Assembly: GCF_021922985.1 (NCBI RefSeq) | Contig: NZ_CP040788.1 | Coordinates: 868,001 to 932,000, forward strand | DNA from: Clavibacter michiganensis subsp. tessellarius | GTDB lineage: Bacteria; Actinomycetota; Actinomycetes; Actinomycetales; Microbacteriaceae | DNA: 64,000 nt | Reading direction: 5' to 3' | In this document: piece by piece, positions 10,449 to 17,883 of the stretch | How the letters are laid out: every line of letters begins with the position of its first letter | Numbering within the stretch: the stretch's first letter is position 1 | The notes under the pieces: model-generated | Databases searched by the model: none | What the model was told of the DNA's origin: nothing | What the model saw: the letters and a program-made list of their open reading frames with translations, nothing else | Made by a program: the position numbers and the translations under genes

Positions 10449-11477
10449 ATGACGCCCGAGGAAGCCGCCGTGCCCGAGGTCTCGATGTGGGCGGGCGGGT
10501 ACACGTCCGACTCGGGCGGGTCCGGCATCGGCATCACGGGCCTGACGGTCGACCCGGTCACGGGCGAGCTCGCCGTCGTCGGCACCGCGGTCGAGACGCC
10601 CTCGCCGTCGTTCCTCCTCGCGCGCGGCGACGTCGTCTACGCGGTGGGGGAGGCGGCCGACCGCGTCGAGGCCTTCCGCCGCGGCCCCGGGGGATCGCTC
10701 CGCTGGGCGGGCGGCCAGCCGAGCGGCGGATCCGGCCCCTGCCACCTGCACGTCGTCGACGACCTGCTCCTCACCTCCCACTACGGCGACGGCACCGTGG
10801 CCGTCCACCCGCTCGCGGAGGACGGCACCATCGGCGCGGCCGTCCAGCTCCTCGGCGCGGAGGGATCCGGACCGCGCCCGCAGCAGGACGGCCCGCACGC
10901 GCACAGCGCCCTGCACGTGGGCGACGGCGTCGTGCTCACCGCCGACCTCGGCACCGACACCGTGCACGTGCACGTCCTCCGCGGCGGACGGCTCGAGCGC
11001 GTCGCCGCCGTCGACCTGCCCGCCGGCACCGGCCCGCGCCACCTCGCGCTCCTCGACTCCGGCCGCGTGCTGCTCGTGGGCGAGCTCGACGGCACGCTGC
11101 ACGCGCTGGAGGGCACCGGGACGACGTGGCGAGTCGCCGCCTCCACGCCGTGCGCGGCGGAGCCCGACCCGCGCGACTCCGCGGCCGAGGTGCGCGTGTC
11201 CGCCGACGGGCGGCTCGCGTACGTCGGCCTCCGCGGATCCGACCGCATCGCCGTGGTCGGCATCGGCGCCGACGGCGGGCTCGCGCCGGTCGCCGCGTTC
11301 GACTGCGGGGGCGCGATGCCGCGGCACCACGTGCTCGCGGGGGACCGGCTGCACGTCGCCAACCAGGCGTCCGGCACCGTCACCACCTTCCGGCTCGACC
11401 CGGCGACGGGGCTGCCCACGGCCGCCCCCGCGGTCCTCGCGGTGCCGAGCCCCACGTACCTGCTGCCCGTCGCCTAG
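10449..11477 (+). CDS. Lactonase family (seven-bladed beta-propeller) protein
   Basis: This protein of about 342 residues shows the repeating beta-propeller pattern of the 6-phosphogluconolactonase-like (PF10282) family. Repeated blades contain VDP.TG.L and AEDGTIG-type segments, and the family-typical LLTSHYGDGTVAV and HVANQASGTVTTFRLD motifs are present. I chose ATG 10449 because AGGGTGA lies eight bases upstream; GTG 10437 and GTG 10446 are alternatives. Members hydrolyse sugar lactones or have unknown roles. It follows the dehydrogenase by 75 nt, so the two could act on related hydroxy acids or lactones; that link is inference. Confidence 0.8.
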   Translation: MTPEEAAVPEVSMWAGGYTSDSGGSGIGITGLTVDPVTGELAVVGTAVETPSPSFLLARGDVVYAVGEAADRVEAFRRGPGGSLRWAGGQPSGGSGPCHLHVVDDLLLTSHYGDGTVAVHPLAEDGTIGAAVQLLGAEGSGPRPQQDGPHAHSALHVGDGVVLTADLGTDTVHVHVLRGGRLERVAAVDLPAGTGPRHLALLDSGRVLLVGELDGTLHALEGTGTTWRVAASTPCAAEPDPRDSAAEVRVSADGRLAYVGLRGSDRIAVVGIGADGGLAPVAAFDCGGAMPRHHVLAGDRLHVANQASGTVTTFRLDPATGLPTAAPAVLAVPSPTYLLPVA

Positions 11478-11560
11478 GGCGCGTCGTGCGACGCACGACC
11501 CGCGGCGGATGATGTCGCCTCCCGCCCGGGGGCTGACGGGGTCGCCTCCCGCCCGGCGGC

Positions 11561-11980
11561 TCAGCGCAGCAGCATCGGCGCGGCCGCCCGGATCTCCTCC
11601 TCGACGCCCAGCCCGCGCCAGCCCGCCGAGGTGAACACCCGTCCGCCGACGCCGTTGCGGTCCACGAGCGCGAAGCCGACCGCGCGGATCCCGGAGTAGG
11701 CGAGGAGCACGGGCCGCCCGGGATCCGAGACCAGCGCGACGATGCGGTCCCGCCGGGCCTCGAGCAGGGGCAGGGCGTCCGCGGGCGATCGGTCGGCGGA
11801 GGGCGGCTCGGCGACGACGGCGTCCACGGGGTCCGGGTCCGGATCCGGGTCCGCCGTGCCCGCCGCGTCGCCGTCCGGCGCGGTGGCCGCCGTCGCGCGC
11901 TCCCGGTGGTCCTCGTCGAGCAGCGACCACAGCCGGTCCACGTCGTTCGGCCGCGCCTGCACAACCCGGAACATCCCCAT
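11561..11980 (-). CDS. Hypothetical protein, weak GNAT-like C-terminal half
   Basis: This 139-residue protein is transcribed away from the RiPP operon. Residues 30-55 form an Ala/Asp/Pro-rich low-complexity insert. The C-terminal half (VLLAYSGIRAVGFALVDRNGVG and a terminal RGLGVEEEIRAAAP) faintly recalls the GNAT acyl-CoA binding region, but no convincing motif A is present. I do not recognise a family. Its start is 62 nt from the palindrome at 12043-12061, so the same regulator might touch both genes. Confidence 0.5.
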   Translation of the reverse strand: MGMFRVVQARPNDVDRLWSLLDEDHRERATAATAPDGDAAGTADPDPDPDPVDAVVAEPPSADRSPADALPLLEARRDRIVALVSDPGRPVLLAYSGIRAVGFALVDRNGVGGRVFTSAGWRGLGVEEEIRAAAPMLLR

Positions 11981-12042
11981 GCGCCGACGCTACCTGTGGA
12001 CAGGCGATCCGTCCGCGTCCCCATCCGGCCTAGCGTGACTCC

Positions 12043-12061
12043 ATTGAGAACCGTTCTCAAT
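12043..12061. promoter_or_regulatory. Perfect 19-bp palindrome, likely Zur/Fur-type operator for the RiPP operon
   Basis: The sequence ATTGAGAAC-C-GTTCTCAAT is an exact inverted repeat with 9-bp arms and a single central base. It lies 22 bp before the precursor start codon. Actinobacterial Zur boxes have the form TTGAAAATGATTTTCAA; this site keeps the same outer TTGA/TCAA and inner AA/TT positions and the same 1-base centre. A TAGCGT element at 12031-12036 could be the -10, putting the palindrome over the transcription start, as expected for repression. Binding by Zur rather than Fur or another regulator is inference from similarity and from the transporter genes downstream. Confidence 0.65.
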
Positions 12062-12083
12062 AAGAGAGAGGAAGGATGCCGAC

Positions 12084-12353
12084 ATGATCGACGTCTCCAT
12101 CACCAGGATCGCCGGCGACGACGTGCTGAGCGCGCCGCAGGGACCGGGCACGAACGCCCTCGTCCACAACCCGTTCGCCGTCGAGGCCATCGCCGGCGAC
12201 GACGTGCTCAGCGCGCCGCAGGGACCGGGCACGAACGCCCTCGTCCACAACCCCTTCGCCGTCGAGGCCATCGCCGGCGACGACGTGCTCAGCGCGCCGC
12301 AGGGACCGGGCACGAACGCCCTCGTCCACAACCCCTTCGCTCTCCAGCACTAG
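12084..12353 (+). CDS. Putative multi-core RiPP precursor peptide with three 27-residue repeats
   Basis: This 89-residue peptide has eight leading residues (MIDVSITR) followed by three tandem 27-residue units at 9-35, 36-62 and 63-89. Each unit contains AGDDVLSAPQGPGTNALVHN followed by PFAVEA; the last unit ends ALQH. There is no cysteine. Each unit offers one Ser, one Thr, one His, two Asp, two Asn and three Pro. AGGAAGG at 12069-12075 is a good ribosome site with 8-nt spacing. It is the first gene of an operon with two YcaO enzymes and an E1-like partner, the machinery that modifies backbone amides of such peptides. The near absence of a classical leader suggests recognition within the repeats or by the short N-terminus. 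Confidence 0.8.
   Translation: MIDVSITRIAGDDVLSAPQGPGTNALVHNPFAVEAIAGDDVLSAPQGPGTNALVHNPFAVEAIAGDDVLSAPQGPGTNALVHNPFALQH
12108..12350 (+). repeat. Three tandem 81-bp direct repeats inside the precursor gene
   Basis: Units are 12108-12188, 12189-12269 and 12270-12350. Units 1 and 2 differ at only two silent positions (CTG/CTC and CCG/CCC). Units 2 and 3 are identical for about 70 bp and then diverge at the extreme end, where the gene stops. Such near-identity at synonymous sites points to recent duplication or ongoing homogenisation. Confidence 0.95.
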
Positions 12354-12363
12354 GAGAGGGAAG

Positions 12364-12392
12364 CCGGCCGGCGCGCCCCGCGCGCCGGCCGG
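12364..12392 (+). terminator. Very strong hairpin between precursor and modification genes (attenuator or stabiliser)
   Basis: CCGGCCGGCGCG at 12364-12375 and its exact reverse complement at 12381-12392 form a 12-bp, all-G/C stem with a 5-nt loop. It starts 11 nt after the precursor stop and lacks a T-tract. RiPP operons often place a leaky hairpin here so that precursor mRNA exceeds enzyme mRNA. Function is inferred from position. Confidence 0.65.
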
Positions 12393-12448
12393 GACGACCT
12401 CCCGCATCCGCCGCCCGGCCTGCCGGCCCCACCCGAACGTGAGACCCG

Positions 12449-13390
12449 ATGCTCCGCCTCGCCCCGCACCACCTCCTCTACCGCGTCGCCGCCGACGAGT
12501 GGCGGCACGTCAACCCCGCCCGCGAGTTCCACCGCGTGAGCGGACCCGACGCCCTCATCGCCGAGGTCGTCGCGCGACTCGCGGGGGAGGGCGTCCCCGC
12601 GTCGGACGATGCGCGATCCGCCGACGACCCCGCGGCCCCGCTCGTGCGGCTGCTCGAGGAGCGCGGCGCCCTCGTGCCCGGGATCCCCGACGCGGCAGGG
12701 CCCCTGCCCGGCACGGCTCCCGTGGCGATCCACGGCGACGGTCCGGTGGCCGACGCCCTGCGCGCGCTCCTCGGCGGGCGCGCCATCGCGGTCGGCGGGG
12801 ACGGCGCCGGCAGCGGTGCCGACGCATCCGCCCTCGCGGAGTCCTGCGCCCTCGCCGACGCCTGCGCGCTGATCTCCGTCGCCCCCGAGCAGCCCGACGC
12901 CGCCTGGAGCCGCCTCGGCCGCGAGCTCGCCGGCACCGGCCTCCCCTGGCACCGCATCCACCAGGAGGGCGAGCTCCTCGTCGTGGGCCCGCTCCAGGCG
13001 GCGTCGGGTCCGGGATCCGTGACCTACGCCGACTACCGCGGACGCCGCCGCGCGGCCCACCGGGTGGTCGAGGAGCTCGACCGGCTGTGGGCCGAGGCCG
13101 ACGCGCGCGTCGCCGCGGGCGTCGCGCCCGCGCACGCCTGGCACGGCGTCGGGACGGGCGCGGCCGCCATCGCCGCGGGCATCGCCCTCGACGAGCTCGC
13201 CGCGCACCTGCGGGGCGCGGATCCGGGCATCCGCCACGAGCACACGATCGACCTGGCGTCGGGGCGCGTCGAGCGCCATCCGGTGCTACCGCTCCCCGTG
13301 GACCTGGCCGCGCCGCCCGCGGCCGCCTCCGCCTCCGCGACCGGCGCCGCGGATGCCGCCCTCGCCGCGCCCGCCTTGGGCGCCCGGTGA
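12449..13390 (+). CDS. E1-like / ocin-ThiF-like partner protein of the YcaO enzymes (precursor-binding)
   Basis: This 313-residue protein resembles the cyclodehydratase-associated E1-like family that presents the precursor peptide to YcaO enzymes. The N-terminal 70 residues start with the typical LRLAPHHLLYRV strand and a winged-helix-like recognition region. The middle is a degenerate Rossmann/ThiF region with VAIHGDGPVADALRALL near residues 92-108. The C-terminus has WHGVGTGAAAIAAGIALDEL and ends with RHPVLPLP. At that place related proteins carry CxxC zinc ligands; here they are absent. ATG 12449 follows the hairpin by about 55 nt. The gene overlaps the next one by four bases (GTGA). Confidence 0.75.
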   Translation: MLRLAPHHLLYRVAADEWRHVNPAREFHRVSGPDALIAEVVARLAGEGVPASDDARSADDPAAPLVRLLEERGALVPGIPDAAGPLPGTAPVAIHGDGPVADALRALLGGRAIAVGGDGAGSGADASALAESCALADACALISVAPEQPDAAWSRLGRELAGTGLPWHRIHQEGELLVVGPLQAASGPGSVTYADYRGRRRAAHRVVEELDRLWAEADARVAAGVAPAHAWHGVGTGAAAIAAGIALDELAAHLRGADPGIRHEHTIDLASGRVERHPVLPLPVDLAAPPAAASASATGAADAALAAPALGAR

Positions 13391-15018
13391 CCGGCGGCAC
13401 GATCGCCGGGCTGCCGCTGCCCGCATCCGACGGCTGCGCCCTCGTCCTCGACGCGCACGTGCCGGAGGGCGCGGGCCGCGCCGACGGCATCGGGCGCGTG
13501 CCGTGCGTGGTCACGCGCACGCCGTACGGGCGGTCCGCGCACCTCGCCGAGGGCCGCGGCTGGCGCGAGCGCGGCCTCGCGTACGTGGTGCAGGACGTCC
13601 GCGGCCGCCACGACTCCGACGGCGCCTGGGCCCCGTACCGCGGGGAGCGCGAGGACGGCGCCGCGCTCGTCGACTGGATCACCGCCCAGCCCTGGAGCGA
13701 CGGCCGCGTCGTCGCGTACGGCGGCTCCTACTCCGGGTACACCGCCTGGGCGATGGCGGTCGAGCGCCCCGACGCCGTGCGGGCGGTCGTCTCGCTCGGC
13801 CCGTCGATGTCGCTCGCGCGCACGAAGTTCGGCGGCGGCGGGATCCTGCGCCTCGCCGAGCACGCGTCCTGGTGGCTGGAGCGCGGCGACGCCCGCACGA
13901 GCCGCGACGGCCTCGCGGCGCGCGTCTTCCGCGAGCGGCCCGGGATCCTGCGGCACCTCCCCGTCCTCGACCTCCCGCGCGCGATGGGCGCGCACCTGCC
14001 GTCGTGGGCCGGGATCGTGGAGGACGGCGCGGATGCGCGCACGGGGGAGGAGATCACCCCCGCCGAGCTGGCCGGCCTCTCCGCCGCGACGCTGCACGTG
14101 GGCGGCTGGCACGACCTGCTGCTGCCGGAGACCCTCGAGCACCACCGCGTCGCCGGATCCGCCGTGCCCGGCACGCCGTCCCACCTCCTCGTCGGCCCCT
14201 GGGAGCACGACCTCGTCGCCAGCGCGTCCGGCCGCGTCGGCGACCTCGACCACGGCGACGACGCCGTCGTCCCGTGGGGCCGGATGCTCGTCGACTGGAT
14301 CCGCGACGCCCTCGACGGCTCCCTCCCGCCCCGGCGCGCCGAGGTGCACGTGCGCCACGCCGGCTGGGAGCGGCACGACGACTGGCCGCCTCCGCACGCG
14401 TCGACGCGCGTGGCGTGGACCGCGGACGGCGCGCACGGGTTCGTGCACGACCCGCGGGATCCGCGCCCCTCCCGCCACGCGGGCGTCGACCGGCGCGCGC
14501 TCGCGTCCCGGCCCGACGCCGTGCGGGCCCGCACGCTCCCGCTGGAGGAGCCGCTGCGGCTGACCGGCGGCGTCTCCGTCGAGCTGGCCTCCGCCTCGGA
14601 CGCGCCCGGCGTCGACTGGATCGCCCGGCTGCTCGCGCAGGACCCCGACGGGGCCGAGCAGGAGCTCGCGGCGGGGGAGACGACCGTCGCGGGCCCGCAC
14701 GCCGACCGCCGCCTCGCGATCCCGCTGGGTCCCGTCGCGGCGGTCCTCCCGCCCGGCACCCGGCTCGTGCTCGAGCTGGCGGGAGCCGACGCGCCGCGGC
14801 TCGCGCGCAACCTCGGCGGGCCTCCGGCGGACCGGTACGGATCCTCCGGGCAGGAGCCGGTGCGGCAGGCCGTGCTCACGGGCGCCGCGACGCCGCTCGC
14901 GCTCGTGCTGCCGATCGCGGCGGGGGCGGCCCCGGTCGCGGACGACGTGACGGCGGGCGGTGCGCCCGCCACGGCCGAGCGCCACCACGCGCACGCGGCG
15001 GACGCGGTGGGCGCATGA
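13387..15018 (+). CDS. CocE/NonD (S15, X-Pro dipeptidyl-peptidase type) serine hydrolase in the RiPP operon
   Basis: This 543-residue protein has an alpha/beta-hydrolase domain followed by the C-terminal jelly-roll domain of the S15 family. The nucleophile is the serine of YGGSYSGYTAW near residue 118, the likely acid is the aspartate of GGWHD near 241, and the likely histidine is in LVGPWEHD near 275. Family members cleave X-Pro dipeptides or esters such as cocaine. Each precursor repeat contains three prolines (AP, GP, NP), so trimming of released cores is an attractive role, but this is inference. GTG 13387 overlaps the upstream stop, and its own stop overlaps the next start, proving operon membership. 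Confidence 0.85.
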   Translation: MTGGTIAGLPLPASDGCALVLDAHVPEGAGRADGIGRVPCVVTRTPYGRSAHLAEGRGWRERGLAYVVQDVRGRHDSDGAWAPYRGEREDGAALVDWITAQPWSDGRVVAYGGSYSGYTAWAMAVERPDAVRAVVSLGPSMSLARTKFGGGGILRLAEHASWWLERGDARTSRDGLAARVFRERPGILRHLPVLDLPRAMGAHLPSWAGIVEDGADARTGEEITPAELAGLSAATLHVGGWHDLLLPETLEHHRVAGSAVPGTPSHLLVGPWEHDLVASASGRVGDLDHGDDAVVPWGRMLVDWIRDALDGSLPPRRAEVHVRHAGWERHDDWPPPHASTRVAWTADGAHGFVHDPRDPRPSRHAGVDRRALASRPDAVRARTLPLEEPLRLTGGVSVELASASDAPGVDWIARLLAQDPDGAEQELAAGETTVAGPHADRRLAIPLGPVAAVLPPGTRLVLELAGADAPRLARNLGGPPADRYGSSGQEPVRQAVLTGAATPLALVLPIAAGAAPVADDVTAGGAPATAERHHAHAADAVGA

Positions 15019-16391
15019 GCGTCCACGACCTCGTCGACGCCCGCACGGGCCTCCTCACGTCCCTCGCGCGGCAGCCCGCCGACCCGCGGCTCCCGTTCGC
15101 GTGGGTCGGGCACGGCGCCACGGTCTCCCGCGCCGACCGGTTCGCGCCGTGGCGGGCCGACGGCTTCGGCTTCGGCGCGTCCTCCGGGGATCCGGTGCCG
15201 GCGCGGCTCGCGGCGTGCGGCGAGGCCGTCGAGCGGTACTGCGGCAACGCCGTGCCGGAGCGGTTGATGCGCGCCTCCCACGCCGCGCTCACCGCCCGCG
15301 GCCTCCGCGCGGTGGATCCCGACGACCTCGCGCTCTACTCGCCCGCCCAGCACGCCGCCCCCGGCTTCCCGTTCCGGCCCTTCACGCGGCGCGACGAGGT
15401 GCTGTGGACCGAGGGCACGGACCTGCACGACGGCGGTCCGGTGCTCGTGCCCGCCTCGCTCGCCTGGCTCGACTTCGTGCACGGCGCGCGCGCCGACGAG
15501 GTGCCGCGGCACTCGCTCGCGTACTCGGGCATCGCCGCGGGCGCGGACCGCAGGATGGCCGAGCGGAACGCGCTCGAGGAGCTGTGGGAGCGCGACGCCT
15601 GCGCGATCTGGTGGGCGAGCGGCGCCTCCACGCGCGCGCTCGACGACGGCGGCCGGATCACGGGCGCGCTCGGCTGGGCCGACGACGCCACGACGCCGCC
15701 CGTGCGCGTGCGGCTCCTGGAGGTGCCGTCCGAGTCGCCCGCGCCCGTGGTCGCCGCGTTCCTGGAGGAGGAGCACGCCGACGGATCCCGGCTCGTGGCC
15801 TTCGGCAGCGCCTGCCGCAGCACGCCGGAGCACGCGGCGACCAAGGCGCTCGTGGAGGCGCTCGGCCTCCTGCAGCTCACCCGCCAGCTCGTCGACCCCG
15901 CGAGCGAGGTGTGGCGGGCGGTCCGCGCGGGCGGCATCGAGGAGCACGTGTTCCTGCCGTACCGGGAGGACCGCCGCTACCTCGACGACGTCGGCCCCGG
16001 CTACGCGCGGCTCACCGACCTGCCGCCCGTGGCGCAGCTGCACCTGGATCCGCGGAGGAACGGCGCGCACCTCGACCGGCTGCGGCCGACCGCGACCGCC
16101 CCGCTCGACGACCTGCCGCGCATCGACGCCGCCGACCCGACCCCCGTCCACCTCGAGGCGCTGGCCCGGCTCGGCATGCGGGCCGTCTCCGTCGACCTCA
16201 CGACGCCCGACGTCCGGCTCGCCGGGCTCGAGGTCGTGCGCGTCGTGGTGCCGGGGCTCGTGGGGAACGGGCCGCCCGCGTACCCGCTGCGCGGATCCGC
16301 CCGCCACCTCGACGTGCCGCGGCGACTCGGGTTCGACCGGATCCCCGCCACCGCCGACGACCTCGTCGCCGACCCGATCCCCCTGGCATGA
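15015..16391 (+). CDS. YcaO-domain enzyme 1 (TOMM cyclodehydratase-type)
   Basis: This 458-residue YcaO protein uses ATP to activate peptide backbone amides, giving azolines, thioamides or amidines. ATP-binding motifs are visible: CGEAVERYCG near residues 67-76, AERNALEELWERDA near 182-195, and the SACRSTPEHAATKALVEAL helix near 273-291. The C-terminus ends DPIPLA and lacks the proline-rich PxPxP tail that azoline-forming YcaOs generally need. It lies between the hydrolase and a second YcaO, with four-base overlaps on both sides. Only about a third of its length looks alike to the second copy, so the pair is an old duplication with divided roles. Confidence 0.88.
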   Translation: MSVHDLVDARTGLLTSLARQPADPRLPFAWVGHGATVSRADRFAPWRADGFGFGASSGDPVPARLAACGEAVERYCGNAVPERLMRASHAALTARGLRAVDPDDLALYSPAQHAAPGFPFRPFTRRDEVLWTEGTDLHDGGPVLVPASLAWLDFVHGARADEVPRHSLAYSGIAAGADRRMAERNALEELWERDACAIWWASGASTRALDDGGRITGALGWADDATTPPVRVRLLEVPSESPAPVVAAFLEEEHADGSRLVAFGSACRSTPEHAATKALVEALGLLQLTRQLVDPASEVWRAVRAGGIEEHVFLPYREDRRYLDDVGPGYARLTDLPPVAQLHLDPRRNGAHLDRLRPTATAPLDDLPRIDAADPTPVHLEALARLGMRAVSVDLTTPDVRLAGLEVVRVVVPGLVGNGPPAYPLRGSARHLDVPRRLGFDRIPATADDLVADPIPLA

Positions 16392-17794
16392 GAGGCCCGA
16401 TGGAGACCGCACCCGCACCCGCCGCCGCACCCGGCCTCGCCGCCGCACCCGGCCTCGCACCCGCCGACCCCACGCCCGCCGACCTCGTCGACGCCCGCAC
16501 CGGGATCGTCCGCCGCGTCGAGCCGCGCGCGACGCCCGCGCACTTCCCGCCCGCCTTCGCGCTCGCCCACGCCGTGCTCGCCGACTCCGCGGCGCACTGC
16601 GGCTGGGCCTCCGACGCGTCCGGCGCGGGGCACGCGTTCGCCGACCCGGACGCCGTGCTCGGCGCGGCCGTCGGCGAGGCGGTGGAGCGGTACTGCGGCA
16701 ACCTCGTGCCGGCGGGCCTCGTCCGCGCCTCCGCGGACGACCTGCGTGCCGCTGCCCGGCCCGTGCTGGATCCCGCCGCGCTCGCCCTGTACTCCGCCGC
16801 CCAGCACGCGAGCGGCCGGCTGCCGGTCGTGCCGCTCGACGCGCGCACCGTCGTCGACTGGGCCGAGGGGGAGCGCCTCGGCGCCGCCCCGCATCTGCTC
16901 GGCACCGGCGACGCCGTGCTCGTGCCGGCCTCGCTCGTCTGGGTGTCGCACGCGCTCCTGGTGCCGCCCGCCGTGCACCCGATCATGCAGGCGGGCCTCG
17001 CGACCGGCCGCTCGGTCGCCGAGGCGCGCTGGGGCGCCCTCTGCGAGGTGCTCGAGCGCGAGGCCATGACCCGGGCGTGGACGGACGGCGCGGGGTTCGA
17101 GGAGCTCGACGTGCCGCGGGCGCTGCACGACCTCGCCCGCGGACCCGCCGACGCGCTCTCCTGCCGGTGGCTCCTGCTCCCGTCCGAGGCCGGACCGCCC
17201 GTGATCGGCGCGCTCCTCCGCGACGCGCGCACCGGGTACCTCACCCTCGGCATGGCGAGCGGCGGCCGGCCGATGCGCGCCGCGCGCAAGGCGCTGGGGG
17301 AGGCGCTGCAGCTCCAGCTGTTCCAGGCCGACCTCGACGATCCGCATGGCCCGTACATGGCCGCGGCCCGGCTGCCGGGCAGCCCGCTGAAGCCGTGGCG
17401 CGCCGACCGCGCGTACCGGCTCTCCTACCGGCCGGACCTGTCCGACGTCGTCGACTACGGCTGCCACCTGCAGCTGCACCTCGACCCGGTGCTGCAGCTG
17501 GCGTTCCTCGACGAGCTCGACCGGTCGATCACCGGGCGCCGGGCGCTCGCGGACGTCCCGGACCGCTGGGACGGACCCGAGCGGCTACCCGAGCTCGTCA
17601 CCGCGCTGGGGGACGCGGGCCGCGAGGCGATCGCGGTCGACGTGACCCTCCCGGAGATCCGGCGCGCGGGGCTGCACGTGACGCGCGTCGTCGTGCCGGG
17701 CCTCCGCTCGAACGCGCCGCACGCGCTGCCGTTCCTCGGCGGGCCGGATCCCGCGCCGCCCCGCCCGCCGCGCCCCGTGCCGCTGCCGCACTGA
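16388..17794 (+). CDS. YcaO-domain enzyme 2 with C-terminal PxPxP tail
   Basis: This 468-residue paralogue of the preceding gene starts at ATG 16388 (overlapping TGA); ATG 16400 is an alternative. The first 35 residues are Pro/Ala-rich with a short duplicated AAPGLA unit. YcaO motifs are VGEAVERYCGN near 94-104, LCEVLEREAMTR near 218-229 and the ARKALGEALQLQLF helix near 298-311. The C-terminus is very proline-rich and ends RPVPLPH, matching the PxPxP signature of azoline-forming YcaO proteins. No flavin dehydrogenase gene is present nearby, so if rings form they may stay as azolines. It may be the catalytic partner of the E1-like protein, with YcaO 1 in another role. Confidence 0.88.
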   Translation: MRGPMETAPAPAAAPGLAAAPGLAPADPTPADLVDARTGIVRRVEPRATPAHFPPAFALAHAVLADSAAHCGWASDASGAGHAFADPDAVLGAAVGEAVERYCGNLVPAGLVRASADDLRAAARPVLDPAALALYSAAQHASGRLPVVPLDARTVVDWAEGERLGAAPHLLGTGDAVLVPASLVWVSHALLVPPAVHPIMQAGLATGRSVAEARWGALCEVLEREAMTRAWTDGAGFEELDVPRALHDLARGPADALSCRWLLLPSEAGPPVIGALLRDARTGYLTLGMASGGRPMRAARKALGEALQLQLFQADLDDPHGPYMAAARLPGSPLKPWRADRAYRLSYRPDLSDVVDYGCHLQLHLDPVLQLAFLDELDRSITGRRALADVPDRWDGPERLPELVTALGDAGREAIAVDVTLPEIRRAGLHVTRVVVPGLRSNAPHALPFLGGPDPAPPRPPRPVPLPH

Positions 17795-17883
17795 CCGCGC
17801 GCGCCCGGCACCGGCCGCCGCGTCCGCCGCCGCATCCGCCCGATCCTCGCCCGACCACCGCCCGCACCCGACCGAGAGCCGCC

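Noticed and set aside
11514..11556. Direct repeat GTCGCCTCCCGCCCGG at 11514-11529 and 11541-11556
   Set aside because: Two short G+C-rich copies between converging genes with no flanking mobile features; probably slippage.
12108..12350. CRISPR-like array
   Set aside because: The three repeats are contiguous without spacers and encode protein in one frame.
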